This document shows positions 42,947-50,509 of a DNA stretch of 64,000 nucleotides, in pieces. Below the pieces are notes generated by a model that was not told where the DNA came from, ran no database searches, and saw only the letters and a program-made list of their open reading frames with translations. Made by a program: the position numbers and the translations under genes. Numbering within the stretch: the stretch's first letter is position 1; each line of letters begins with the position of its first letter. Source of the DNA: JASHPR01 sp963739645 (GTDB taxonomy: Bacteria > Actinomycetota > Actinomycetes > Streptosporangiales > Streptosporangiaceae); the NCBI GenBank assembly GCA_963739645.1, contig CAVUBM010000114.1, forward strand, positions 186,001-250,000, given 5' to 3'.

Positions 42947-43052
42947 GGGCGCGTGCCAGCGCTTGGCGGCAGCCTGGACCGGCAACATCAATTCCGGGTC
43001 AGCCAGACCGATCCAGGCAGCTCGCGGCACGCGCCCGTCAGGAATGACGGGC
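42947..43052 (-). ncRNA. candidate structured leader RNA upstream of sir
   Basis: On the minus strand an 11-base perfect stem (ggcacgcgccc at 43026-43036 against gggcgcgtgcc at 42947-42957) encloses ~70 bases that hold further helices: GCCTGGA with TCCAGGC, GGTC with GACC, and CCGG with CCGG around an 11-base loop. Directly 5' is a competing 8-base hairpin (gcccgtca-ttcc-tgacgggc) that shares four bases with the outer stem, so the two cannot form together. That mutually exclusive layout 24 bases before the sir start suggests a cis-regulatory RNA. It matches no riboswitch I can name. Confidence 0.5.
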
Positions 43053-43439
43053 TGTGGCAAGCGGCCGCCGGAGACAGAGCGCACTACGGATCCGAAGGAA
43101 ATCGACGTGCCTGCGGGCGACGAGTAGCGGGTCGGCCGCACTGAGCACTGCAGAACCGGACTCTCGCCCACCCGCCGAGGACGGGACGCTGGCTCCCATG
43201 TAACGTCCCAACCCCGCTGGATGCACGCCTATTCCGTCCGGCAGGCCTCAGCCTTGCCGGATCCAGCCGACTCTGGGCTCGGTCGCCGAATCCGGCGGCC
43301 GGTGCTGGCAATCACACCAGGTCCCGCCCGGGCAGTCCTCGTGGTGCTGTTGACGGCAGGACACGCAGACCATGCATCCATTGTCCCGTTTCGCCGGACC
43401 GCTGGGGCCAGCAGCCCCAATCTGGCGGTCCCCGCCCGG
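43053..43439. other. long intergenic region between the WhiB-like gene and the sir leader
   Basis: No supportable gene; open frames on both strands are Arg/Pro-rich with poor starts. It should hold the sir promoter and the end of the wbl transcript, but I cannot point to a clear -35/-10 pair. Confidence 0.4.
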
Positions 43440-43739
43440 TCAGGCCGCGTTCGCCCGGCGCATCCGGCGCCGCCGCTCAGCCGATCGCTCGTCCTCGTTG
43501 AGCCCGCCCCAGGTGCCGTACTTTTCCGGGCGGCTCACGGCGTAGCCGAGACACTCGGCCCGGACCGGGCAGGCCGCGCACACGGCCTTGGCCTTCCGCT
43601 CGCGGATATCGCGCTCTGGCTGCCGCTCACCGTCCGGACCGAAGAAGAGCACGACGTCCTTACCGCGGCACGCAGCCTGATCTTGCCACCCCCAGTTCGG
43701 CCGTGGCATCACGACGGCCTGACGGCGTACCTCAGACAT
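43440..43739 (-). CDS. WhiB-like iron-sulfur regulator
   Basis: 99 residues. The four cluster cysteines are AACRGKD, VCAACPVRAECL (two spaced Cys plus one), and the turn GTWGGLNEDER precedes the basic tail RRRRMRRA. Wbl proteins bind sigma factor region 4 through the [4Fe-4S] domain and contact DNA with the basic end. ATG 43739 follows GAGGAGAG. Which Wbl class it belongs to is not certain; the N-terminal extension sets it apart from the short WhiB1 type. Confidence 0.9.
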   Translation of the reverse strand: MSEVRRQAVVMPRPNWGWQDQAACRGKDVVLFFGPDGERQPERDIRERKAKAVCAACPVRAECLGYAVSRPEKYGTWGGLNEDERSAERRRRMRRANAA

Positions 43740-44089
43740 GGATAACTCTCCTCGACAGCTCACCGTATAGTTCATCGCCTAGCGGAGCGTTCGGCTCGCT
43801 GGACGCACAAAATCTCTCTGATGTGGCATTCGCCCCGTCGCTTGTGCAACGCGCTACATCGTCTCGGTGTTCCCGCGAGCACGGTGTTCCCCGTGCCACG
43901 GGCATTCCGGGGGCGGGCCGACGCATCATCATGCCACCGCGGCCCGCGCCCGTGCAGGGAAGATCAGGAAATCTGGCCCGGTCGCTCACGGCCCTGCGGG
44001 CGCCGGCCGGCGCCCGCAGGGCCAATGGGGTGCCACTCAAGTGGCCATTATCTGGACACAGACGTTGGTTCGGGGTAACCATGGGGGCC
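43740..44089. promoter_or_regulatory. divergent region between wbl and the Ala/Pro-rich gene with a 34-bp perfect palindrome
   Basis: A 350-base region between divergent genes. At 43990-44023 the sequence is a perfect inverted repeat with 17-base arms and no loop (left arm ggccctgcgggcgccgg). It could be an operator for a dimeric regulator or a transcriptional block between the two genes. Confidence 0.6.
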
Positions 44090-45211
44090 ATGTCGGCATC
44101 GGATGCGGCCCCGCTGCCCCGGCTCGGCGAAGTTTTCTTCGACGTCAGGGGCAGCTCTCGGAGCATGCGGCTCAGCTGGTACGCGGATACCGGAGTCGCG
44201 GTCCTGAGCATCTGGCAGGGCGGGATGTGCACCGGCACCTTCCGCCTGGCCATTGACGATCTGCCCAGAATGGTCGAGACGCTGCAGCGAGGCCCGGACG
44301 GGCAGCGCGCCAGGCTCCCTGCCCCCGCCCGGCCGGGGCTCGGTGATGTGCCTGCGGACGCGGACGCGGCCGGTGCGCCGCCCATGGGGCCGCTGCCCGG
44401 TGGGGGTCTGCCTGACTACGACTACGCGCGCACTGGCTACCAGGCCGGGCCCGTCAGCCCGGCGGGCCAGGGCCGGCACAGCGCACCGGCGGGCCGCCGC
44501 GGTGAGCCCACGGAATACCTGCCAGGGACGGGGCAGTACGAGGCAGAGCAGTCGGGGACGGGCCCGTACGAGGCAGAGCAGTCCGGGCCGTACGAGGCAG
44601 GGCTGCCCGGCGCCGGGCCGTACCTGCCCGCTCCGGCCCACCGGGCCGACCTGCCGGACCAGCCGGTGCCACCCCGGCCGGTGCCACCGGCCCGGCCACC
44701 GGAGCCTGCCGGGCCCGCGCCGTACCTGACCGGGCCGGACAGCTACCAGCCCGGGCCGCCGGGCCGCCGGGCTGGGTACCCGGCCGACATGCCCGCTGAA
44801 TATCCGCCCAGTGTTACTAACCCCGGTGTTGCTAACCAGGGCGCTCCTAACCACGGTGTTGGCAACCACGGTGTTGGCAACCACGGTGTTGGCAACCACG
44901 GTGTTGGCAACCACGGTGTTGGTAACCACGGGGTGCCTAGCCACGGGGCTCTTAGCCCGGGGGCGGCTGGCCCAGACCGCTATCCCGACGATCCCTACGC
45001 CGACGATCCGGGCACGATGGATTATCAGGACGCCGCGCAACCGGCCTATTACCCGCCCGGTACTTCTGCGCCTGCTCGCCGTGAAGCGGGGAGCCGAAGT
45101 GATACCGATTACCAGGCGCATTACGGCGGCGCTGTTACCGATGACATCGCGCCGGGCCGTCGCCGCGAATCCTCCCCTTACGGTCGGCCGCCAGGCAATC
45201 GCGGGGCGTGA
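44090..45211 (+). CDS. actinobacterial hypothetical protein with repeat-rich disordered C-terminus
   Basis: 373 residues. The first ~65 form a compact domain, LGEVFFDVRGSSRSMRLSWY ... SIWQGGMCTGTFRLAIDDL, that I recognise as conserved in streptomycete hypotheticals. The remainder is low-complexity Pro/Gly/Tyr sequence with EAEQSG repeats and then seven to ten NHGVG pentapeptides coded by a 15-base tandem array. The tail is likely unstructured. ATG 44081 is an alternative start. Function unknown; it lies divergent from the WhiB-like gene. Confidence 0.7.
   Translation: MSASDAAPLPRLGEVFFDVRGSSRSMRLSWYADTGVAVLSIWQGGMCTGTFRLAIDDLPRMVETLQRGPDGQRARLPAPARPGLGDVPADADAAGAPPMGPLPGGGLPDYDYARTGYQAGPVSPAGQGRHSAPAGRRGEPTEYLPGTGQYEAEQSGTGPYEAEQSGPYEAGLPGAGPYLPAPAHRADLPDQPVPPRPVPPARPPEPAGPAPYLTGPDSYQPGPPGRRAGYPADMPAEYPPSVTNPGVANQGAPNHGVGNHGVGNHGVGNHGVGNHGVGNHGVPSHGALSPGAAGPDRYPDDPYADDPGTMDYQDAAQPAYYPPGTSAPARREAGSRSDTDYQAHYGGAVTDDIAPGRRRESSPYGRPPGNRGA
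44806..44955 (+). repeat. 15-bp tandem repeat, about ten copies
   Basis: The unit ccacggtgttggcaa is repeated exactly at 44851-44910 and with small changes on both sides, encoding NHGVG. The unit shares a ggtgtt-gca core with the array at 40059. Confidence 0.92.
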
Positions 45212-45318
45212 GCCCAGCCCACCGGCCCGGAAGGCCCTTCGGGCCGGCGCGGCGCTGACTTTCCCCCTCAGGATCGGCAATCCAAAGCCTTGTCGTGAAA
45301 ACTGTGACCAGGGTGCCG

Positions 45319-45347
45319 TTACAGATGCCATGTGCTGGGGATATATT
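45319..45347 (+). promoter_or_regulatory. promoter of lsr2
   Basis: TTACAG (45319-45324) and TATATT (45342-45347) with a 17-base spacer, ending 26 bases before the GTG start, followed by a GGGGGAG ribosome site. Confidence 0.6.
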
Positions 45348-45373
45348 CGCCTCGGGGGGAAGGGGGAGTACAA

Positions 45374-45712
45374 GTGGCTCAGAAGGTCTCAGTCACATTC
45401 GCGTGTGACTACGACTCAAAAGAGATCCCGGAAGGCGAGCACCTGACGCGGGCGTTCAGCCTGGACGGCCGGGACTATGAGATCGACCTATGCGAGAAGC
45501 ACAGCGAAAAGTTCGATGAGGCGCTCAAGCGGTTCGCCGAGAAGGCGCGCAAGGTCACCGGCAGGGTAACGCGGACCAAGCGCAGAACGGCGGCTCACCG
45601 GCAGCACAGCGCCGCCATCAGGGCCTGGGCAAAGCGCAGCGGCATCGAGGTCAGCGATCGCGGCCGGATCCCGTCGCAAGTCATCGCCAGGTACGAAGCG
45701 AGCCACCGGTAA
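45374..45712 (+). CDS. lsr2: Lsr2-family nucleoid protein
   Basis: 112 residues, the typical length. The N-terminal dimerisation domain starts AQKVSVTFACDYDSKEIPEGE; the C-terminal DNA-binding domain reads IRAWAKRSGIEVSDRGRIPSQVIARYEASH with the AT-hook-like RGRIP loop. Lsr2 bridges AT-rich DNA and silences acquired genes. GTG 45374 is chosen over an upstream ATG because it starts the conserved AQKV sequence behind the ribosome site. The start has FAC and DLCEKHSEKF, which add two Cys not usual in Lsr2. Confidence 0.9.
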   Translation: MAQKVSVTFACDYDSKEIPEGEHLTRAFSLDGRDYEIDLCEKHSEKFDEALKRFAEKARKVTGRVTRTKRRTAAHRQHSAAIRAWAKRSGIEVSDRGRIPSQVIARYEASHR

Positions 45713-45732
45713 GCCTCAGCGGCCGGGGAGGC

Positions 45733-46680
45733 TTAGCGGCCGGTGTCACGCTCGGCGCCACGTGAATCCGGATCCTGCGATGCCGTTGGCCCCGCAGGAT
45801 CCGTTGGCGCGCCTGGAAGTCCGGGCAGTGGCGCCGCACTTGGCCCGGCGGGCGGCGCCGCCTGACCCGCGGGGGGAGCCCCTCCGGGGGCCGGCGGCGC
45901 CGCCTGGTCCACGCCGGCCCCGGCCGCGTTCGCGGGTGCCGGCCACGGGGTTGCCCCCGAGGGGGCGGATACTGAGCCCGCGGGACCGACGGCGGCTGCG
46001 AGAACCTGGGAATTAGGCACATGGACGGCGCCGTTCCCGGTGTCCAGCGTCACGTAGGTGATGCTGACTTCGGTGACGAACCCTTCGATCAGGCCGCCCA
46101 GTGCGCCTGACCTGATGCCGATCTGGTCGCCAACCCTGAACGGCCTGGCCATCAGCAAGACAATGCCGGCGAACACATTGGCCAGGCTTTGCTGAGCGGC
46201 GATGCCGACCAGCACGCCGGTCAGGGCTCCGCCGACGACCAACTGCGTGACCGGGATGTCAAGCAACTGCAGCGTGATCACAATGGTGGCAAGCCCACCA
46301 GCCAGTACAATCGTGAAGCGGATCACGGCCGCGTGCGCGGAGCCGATCGACTCCTGGAATGCGCCTCTGACCTTGTTGCCGATCGCGATGATAACCGCGC
46401 TCGCGAGCAGGCAGAAGGCTATCGCCGCGCCGTAGGACAGGAGCAGGTTGCCGGTGTGGCCGAGCGACTGCAGGAGCCCAAGTGACTGCGGGGGCAGCCC
46501 CTTGCGTTCCGCGATGGCCTCGGCCGCGGCCACGTGGCGCGCCTGAACGGACACGGCCGCCGCGATCACGGCGAGGATGAGAGCGAAGATGTACCGCCAG
46601 GGCCTGGCTTTAGCCTTTACCTTTTCCTTGGCCGCCTGGAGGTGGGCCGCGTCGAGCTGATGCCTCTCCTGGAGATCCAC
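45733..46680 (-). CDS. MscS-type mechanosensitive channel
   Basis: 315 residues. Three helices at roughly 28-45, 78-100 and 120-142 lead to the pore region VGGALTGVLVGIAAQQSLANVFAGIVLLMARPF-type sequence, with RVGDQIGI starting the cytoplasmic beta domain. The usual alpha/beta vestibule domain is replaced by an Ala/Pro-rich tail of about 85 residues. It would release solutes upon osmotic downshock. Confidence 0.85.
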   Translation of the reverse strand: MDLQERHQLDAAHLQAAKEKVKAKARPWRYIFALILAVIAAAVSVQARHVAAAEAIAERKGLPPQSLGLLQSLGHTGNLLLSYGAAIAFCLLASAVIIAIGNKVRGAFQESIGSAHAAVIRFTIVLAGGLATIVITLQLLDIPVTQLVVGGALTGVLVGIAAQQSLANVFAGIVLLMARPFRVGDQIGIRSGALGGLIEGFVTEVSITYVTLDTGNGAVHVPNSQVLAAAVGPAGSVSAPSGATPWPAPANAAGAGVDQAAPPAPGGAPPAGQAAPPAGPSAAPLPGLPGAPTDPAGPTASQDPDSRGAERDTGR

Positions 46681-46696
46681 ATGCCTACGCTACCGA

Positions 46697-46745
46697 GGGG
46701 CAAAGCCCCGATCCCGGGGACTCGGGCGAGTCCCCGGGATCGGGG
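46697..46745. terminator. strong inverted repeat between satP and mscS
   Basis: A 17-base perfect stem (ccccgatcccggggact) with a six-base loop (cgggcg) spans 46706-46745; a smaller hairpin ggggc-aaa-gcccc overlaps its left arm. There is no T-tract. It lies after satP and before mscS on the same strand, and may attenuate read-through. Confidence 0.55.
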
Positions 46746-46792
46746 TGACCCGGCCGCAGGCCGGGCTCAGGTGGAGAGGGCGCCTAACGGTG

Positions 46793-47464
46793 TCAGTCGC
46801 CGAGCCGGAACAGCGGCCCGCCGACCGGCACCACGGGCCTGCCTTTCATCCCGTTGAGCACCCCGGCCGCCGAGGCATACCAGGCCACGAGGGCGGTCAG
46901 CACGCCGACGTAGCCGCCGAACTTGTGTATGCCACTGCTGTTGGCGAAGAAGCCGATGAACAGGACGACCTCGGTCGCTTCCAGGGTGAGGAACACCAGG
47001 AACACGGCCACGTTGAGCTGCGTGCTCCACAGCAGCATGTAGGTGTTGAAGATCGCGAAGGCCAGCAGGATCCAGCCGAGGTCCTTGTTGGCCTTCCCCG
47101 CATACACCAGCGCGGCCACGCCGCTCGTCGGGCCCGCCTCGGCGACGAGAAGGACCCAGATTCCTAGGCCGATCCAGAAGCCGCCGTAGGTGGAGAACGC
47201 CGTCGCCCCGAACACGTTCCTGTTGCGGAACTCCCACATGCCCGCGAGCAACTGGCCCAAGCCGCCGTAGGCGAACGCGTAGCCGAGCCAGGCGTTGCCG
47301 GTGGCGCTGTTCATCCAGCCCGCGTTCGCCGCGGAAAGCAGGAATGTGGTCAGGGCAAAAGCGGCCAGCCCGAGCGGGGCCGGATCGGCGATTCCAGGGA
47401 TCGCGAGAGTTCCAGTGGGCGCGGGAGCGGGAGCGGGTGCGGGAGCATCGTCGGTTGTGCTCAA
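46793..47464 (-). CDS. satP: acetate/succinate permease, GPR1/FUN34/YaaH family
   Basis: 223 residues with six membrane helices. Signature pieces are NPAPLGL-like ADPAPLGLAAFALTTFLLS, YGGLGQLLAGMWEFRNRNVFGATAFSTYGGFW and the central FxxGFF-type helix. It transports acetate with a proton. TTG 47464 is chosen: AGGAGG stands seven bases upstream and the residues before it have no conservation. The first residues are an APAPAP run from a hexamer-like repeat. Confidence 0.87.
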   Translation of the reverse strand: MSTTDDAPAPAPAPAPTGTLAIPGIADPAPLGLAAFALTTFLLSAANAGWMNSATGNAWLGYAFAYGGLGQLLAGMWEFRNRNVFGATAFSTYGGFWIGLGIWVLLVAEAGPTSGVAALVYAGKANKDLGWILLAFAIFNTYMLLWSTQLNVAVFLVFLTLEATEVVLFIGFFANSSGIHKFGGYVGVLTALVAWYASAAGVLNGMKGRPVVPVGGPLFRLGD

Positions 47465-47729
47465 GAGAATCCTCCTGATCTGCTTGCGCGGCCCGCACCC
47501 GCATGAAAAAGGCCCGCGGGGCAGGGCAGGCGCTCGGATGGACGGAAGAAGCACACTTGGCCGACCACGCGAACCTGGCTGCCCGGCCGGGGGGCCCTGG
47601 CAGCGTGGGCAGCGTGAATGGGGGCAAAGGGTAAAGCTGCGGCCATATGCGGACCTTCCTGCTCTTCACAGATGGCTCAGCAGAACCAGATGGAAGATCT
47701 GTCCTGAGCGTAACTCCGAACAGGATGCT

Positions 47730-49475
47730 TTAGGGAGACCCAGTTTCCGGTGATCCTGGTGATTTGCGCGGCCGGCTGCGCGTGAGCACCCGGCTCAGCC
47801 CGGCCCTGGTGGCCAGGATGACCAGCCCGTCCGACGGGTACAGCTCGTCGCCGGGCCGCGGTGACCAGTCGACCCCGGGCCCGCCCCGGCGCCGGAGCGC
47901 GATCAGCCGCACATCGCTCCCGTCATGGACGTCGTCCACCCGCTGGCCCGCCAGTGCGGAACCCGCGCCCACGGCCACGTCGGCGATCAGCAGCACGTGC
48001 CGTCCCAGGGGGATCGTCCGCAACACCTGGTGCTCAAGCATGGCCGCGGCGAACGCGGGCGCGGCAAGGTAGGAAACGGACCGCGAGATCGTGTTTTCGA
48101 CGGTCTTCTGCACCCGCTCGGCGAGGTCGTCGTCGTAGAGCCGGACCACGATGCGCGGGTCCGCGGCCAGAGAGCGCGCGTGCAGCGCGGTCTCCAGGTT
48201 CACGATGTCGCTGTCGGTCACAGAGACCAGGGCCTGGCAGGTGGCGATGCCGGCCTCGAGCAGGGTCTCCTCCCGGTATGTCTCCCCGATCACGATCCTC
48301 AGGCCCAGGCGGCGGGCGAGCGGCATCCCGGGCGCGCCGGGATCCTTGTCCACGCACACGACGTCGACCCCGAGGTCATGGAGCTGGCCGACCACCCGGG
48401 TGCCGACGTTCCCCAGACCGGCCACGATCACGTGGTCGCTGAGCGGCCGGTCCCTGCCGTGCACCGAGCCCGTGAGCCTGGCTCCCACGACGGCGGCCGT
48501 GACCAGCGGCAGGAAGGCCAGCCCGGCGAACGTGAGCAGGAACTGGGCCGTCTTCTCCGGGCCGCTCAGCCCAGGGTTGCTCACGGCCGCACCAGCCGCG
48601 TCGAGGAGCGTCAGATAGAGGGCGTTCACGGGGGAGTAGTGCACCTCGGTGGCGAGCAGTGCATAGCCGACGCCGAGGATCGCGATCAGGCAGGCGAACG
48701 CGGCGCTGATCCGGTGCCAGAACAGGGCCAGGAACAGGCGGACGACGGCCCGGACCGGATGACGGCGCGGCTTGGCCAGCGGGTTGCGCGGCATGCCGTC
48801 GGCCACCGCAAGCACCAGCTCCGCGCTGGTGTCCTCGGGCGCCACCAGCCGGGGCGACCCCCCACCCCCCGCCCCCCACCCAGCTCCCCGTCCCTCTGCG
48901 CTGCCCCCTTCAGCTGCCCCGTTCACTGTCCCCGGTCCCAGGCCGCAGATCACGTGTCCCGCGTCCGTGTCCTCCCGCCTGGCCACGTACAGCGTGCGGC
49001 CCGCCAGGCGGACATGGCTGGGCGTGGGCTCGCCCAGCGAGGCCGCGACGAACGACGGCGCCGCGGTCGAGGCCTCGGCCAGCACCGCGCAGTCGGTAAA
49101 GAAGGTGCGGATGCGTTCACCAAGGCTGGTGTTGAAGATGGCGACCACGAGGCGCAGGTCGGGGTTGAGCTCCTGGGCCCGCAGGGCCGCGTGAAAGTTG
49201 CCCAGGTCGTCCTGGCGCAGCAGGGCCAAGGCCCGGGCCGACGGCACGCCGGCGGCGAGGAACGCCTCGTGGTCCACGTCGGCCCGCTCGACCACGCGCA
49301 CCCCGGGCAGGCGGGCGATCTCGGGGCCATGGCCCCGCTGGGCCGAGGGCAGGATGACCGTGACCTGCTCGCCGTACCTGAGCGTCAGCTCTTCGGCCAT
49401 CCGCGAGGTGAGCGCGTCATCCCCGCAGAGCACCAGATGATCGCGACCGGGAGGCACGGGGGGATCGGTGGCCAC
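47730..49475 (-). CDS. RCK/TrkA-N double-domain membrane protein
   Basis: 581 residues: an RCK domain (HLVLCGDDALTSRMAEEL), a Gly-rich linker, two membrane helices (FACLIAILGVGYALLA and LLTFAGLAFLPLVTAAVVG) and a second RCK domain with the nucleotide motif VIVAGLGNVGTRVVG. Between the helices is a pore-like segment (LYLTLLDAAGAAVSNPG) that lacks the potassium filter TxGYG. It may be a cation channel related to the CASTOR/POLLUX type or a transporter regulator. Confidence 0.8.
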   Translation of the reverse strand: MATDPPVPPGRDHLVLCGDDALTSRMAEELTLRYGEQVTVILPSAQRGHGPEIARLPGVRVVERADVDHEAFLAAGVPSARALALLRQDDLGNFHAALRAQELNPDLRLVVAIFNTSLGERIRTFFTDCAVLAEASTAAPSFVAASLGEPTPSHVRLAGRTLYVARREDTDAGHVICGLGPGTVNGAAEGGSAEGRGAGWGAGGGGSPRLVAPEDTSAELVLAVADGMPRNPLAKPRRHPVRAVVRLFLALFWHRISAAFACLIAILGVGYALLATEVHYSPVNALYLTLLDAAGAAVSNPGLSGPEKTAQFLLTFAGLAFLPLVTAAVVGARLTGSVHGRDRPLSDHVIVAGLGNVGTRVVGQLHDLGVDVVCVDKDPGAPGMPLARRLGLRIVIGETYREETLLEAGIATCQALVSVTDSDIVNLETALHARSLAADPRIVVRLYDDDLAERVQKTVENTISRSVSYLAAPAFAAAMLEHQVLRTIPLGRHVLLIADVAVGAGSALAGQRVDDVHDGSDVRLIALRRRGGPGVDWSPRPGDELYPSDGLVILATRAGLSRVLTRSRPRKSPGSPETGSP

Positions 49476-49726
49476 GGCGTGATCCTAGCCAGGCCCGGCC
49501 GTACCCACCCGTAACGGGTGCCAGCCGCGACGGCCGGCCGGAGGCCATGAAGGGGAAGGGAGGTGGGCGGGGGCACACGCGGTCTGGAGGTGTCGGGTCC
49601 GCGGAGCGGCAACCCCGTGCCAGCCCGGCGGAGCCGGGGCCAGCCGCGACGGCCGGCCGGAGGCTGGCCCGAGCGGGTGGCGCGCGGGGGGGTCCTGGGG
49701 GGTCGTCCCCCCGGGCTAACACAGCA
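49476..49726. repeat. intergenic region with a 25-bp direct repeat and a poly-G hairpin
   Basis: A 25-base sequence beginning ccagccgcgacggcc occurs at 49521-49545 and again at 49640-49664. Between 49686 and 49713 lies a third copy of the poly-G/poly-C element seen near 8046. The region separates the pentose phosphate operon end from the RCK gene. Confidence 0.65.
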
Positions 49727-50506
49727 CTAGGGCGAGGCGAGACGGCCGAGCTGCGCCGGCACGCGGGAGGCGGCGCCCGCATCGATCAGGAACAGCGTCT
49801 GCTGGCGGCCCCGGGCACCCGCCGCCGGGACCTGGACCGGGCCGGCCCCGGAGAGCGCCAGCCGGATCGCGCCGGCCTTGTCCTCCCCGGAGGCGATGAT
49901 CCAGACCTCGCGGGCCGCCGTGATGGCGGGGAGCGTCAGGGTCAGGCGGGTGGGCGGGGGCTTGGGCGAGCCGTGCACGGCCACCACCGTTCGCTCCTCG
50001 TACAGGGCCGGCATGCCAGGGAAGAGCGACGCGACGTGCCCCTCAGGCCCGATGCCGAGCAGCAGCACGTCGAACGACGGGACCTGGCTGTGGTCCTCGG
50101 GCTGGGAGGCGTCGAGCAGCCACCCGGCGTAGCGGGCCGCCGCGGCCTCAGGATCAGGCCCGTCCGGCCCGTCCGACGGTGGCATCGGATGGACCCGGTC
50201 CTGGTTGGTGTCGACCTGATCGAGCAGGGCGGCCCTGGCACCGGTCGCGTTGCGCTCGGGATCCCCGTCCGGCAGGAAGCGGTCGTCGCCCCACCAGATG
50301 TCCAGGTGCCGCCAGTCCACCGCGTCCCTGGCGGGCGCGGCGGCGAGCTCGACGAGCACCTGCGTGCCGATGCCGCCGCCGGTGAGCACCAGCGAGGCGT
50401 GCCCCCGGGCGGCGGATGCGTCCACCAGCCTGGTCACCAGCCGGGCCGCCACCGCCTTGGCGAGCAGCTCCGCGTCCCGGTGGATCAGGACCTGAGGCGC
50501 GGCGAT
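49727..50506 (-). CDS. pgl: 6-phosphogluconolactonase (apparent ATC start)
   Basis: 259 residues hydrolysing 6-phosphogluconolactone. Seen: SLVLTGGGIGTQVLVEL, WGDDRFLPDGDPERN and LGIGPEGHVASLFPG with the active-site His. The reading frame is open back to the opcA stop and contains no ATG or GTG before the conserved VLIHRDAELLAKAV. GGGGAGGT stands five bases before the triplet ATC (50506-50504), exactly where a start is expected, so either ATC initiates or ATG was misread. Last gene of the operon. Confidence 0.88.
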   Translation of the reverse strand: MAAPQVLIHRDAELLAKAVAARLVTRLVDASAARGHASLVLTGGGIGTQVLVELAAAPARDAVDWRHLDIWWGDDRFLPDGDPERNATGARAALLDQVDTNQDRVHPMPPSDGPDGPDPEAAAARYAGWLLDASQPEDHSQVPSFDVLLLGIGPEGHVASLFPGMPALYEERTVVAVHGSPKPPPTRLTLTLPAITAAREVWIIASGEDKAGAIRLALSGAGPVQVPAAGARGRQQTLFLIDAGAASRVPAQLGRLASP

Positions 50507-50509
50507 GGG

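Noticed and set aside
42947..43036. SAM-type riboswitch on the plus strand (contains ccggcaac)
   Set aside because: Only a short fragment resembles the SAM core, the required helices do not follow, and no plus-strand gene lies downstream for about 1 kb.
44806..44955. Possible CRISPR array
   Set aside because: Units are 15 bases and directly adjacent with no spacers, lie within a coding frame, and no cas gene is present.
44048..45373. Long minus-strand frame opposite the Ala/Pro-rich gene
   Set aside because: The plus-strand product has a recognisable N-terminal domain and a ribosome site. The minus frame has only repeats and basic sequence.
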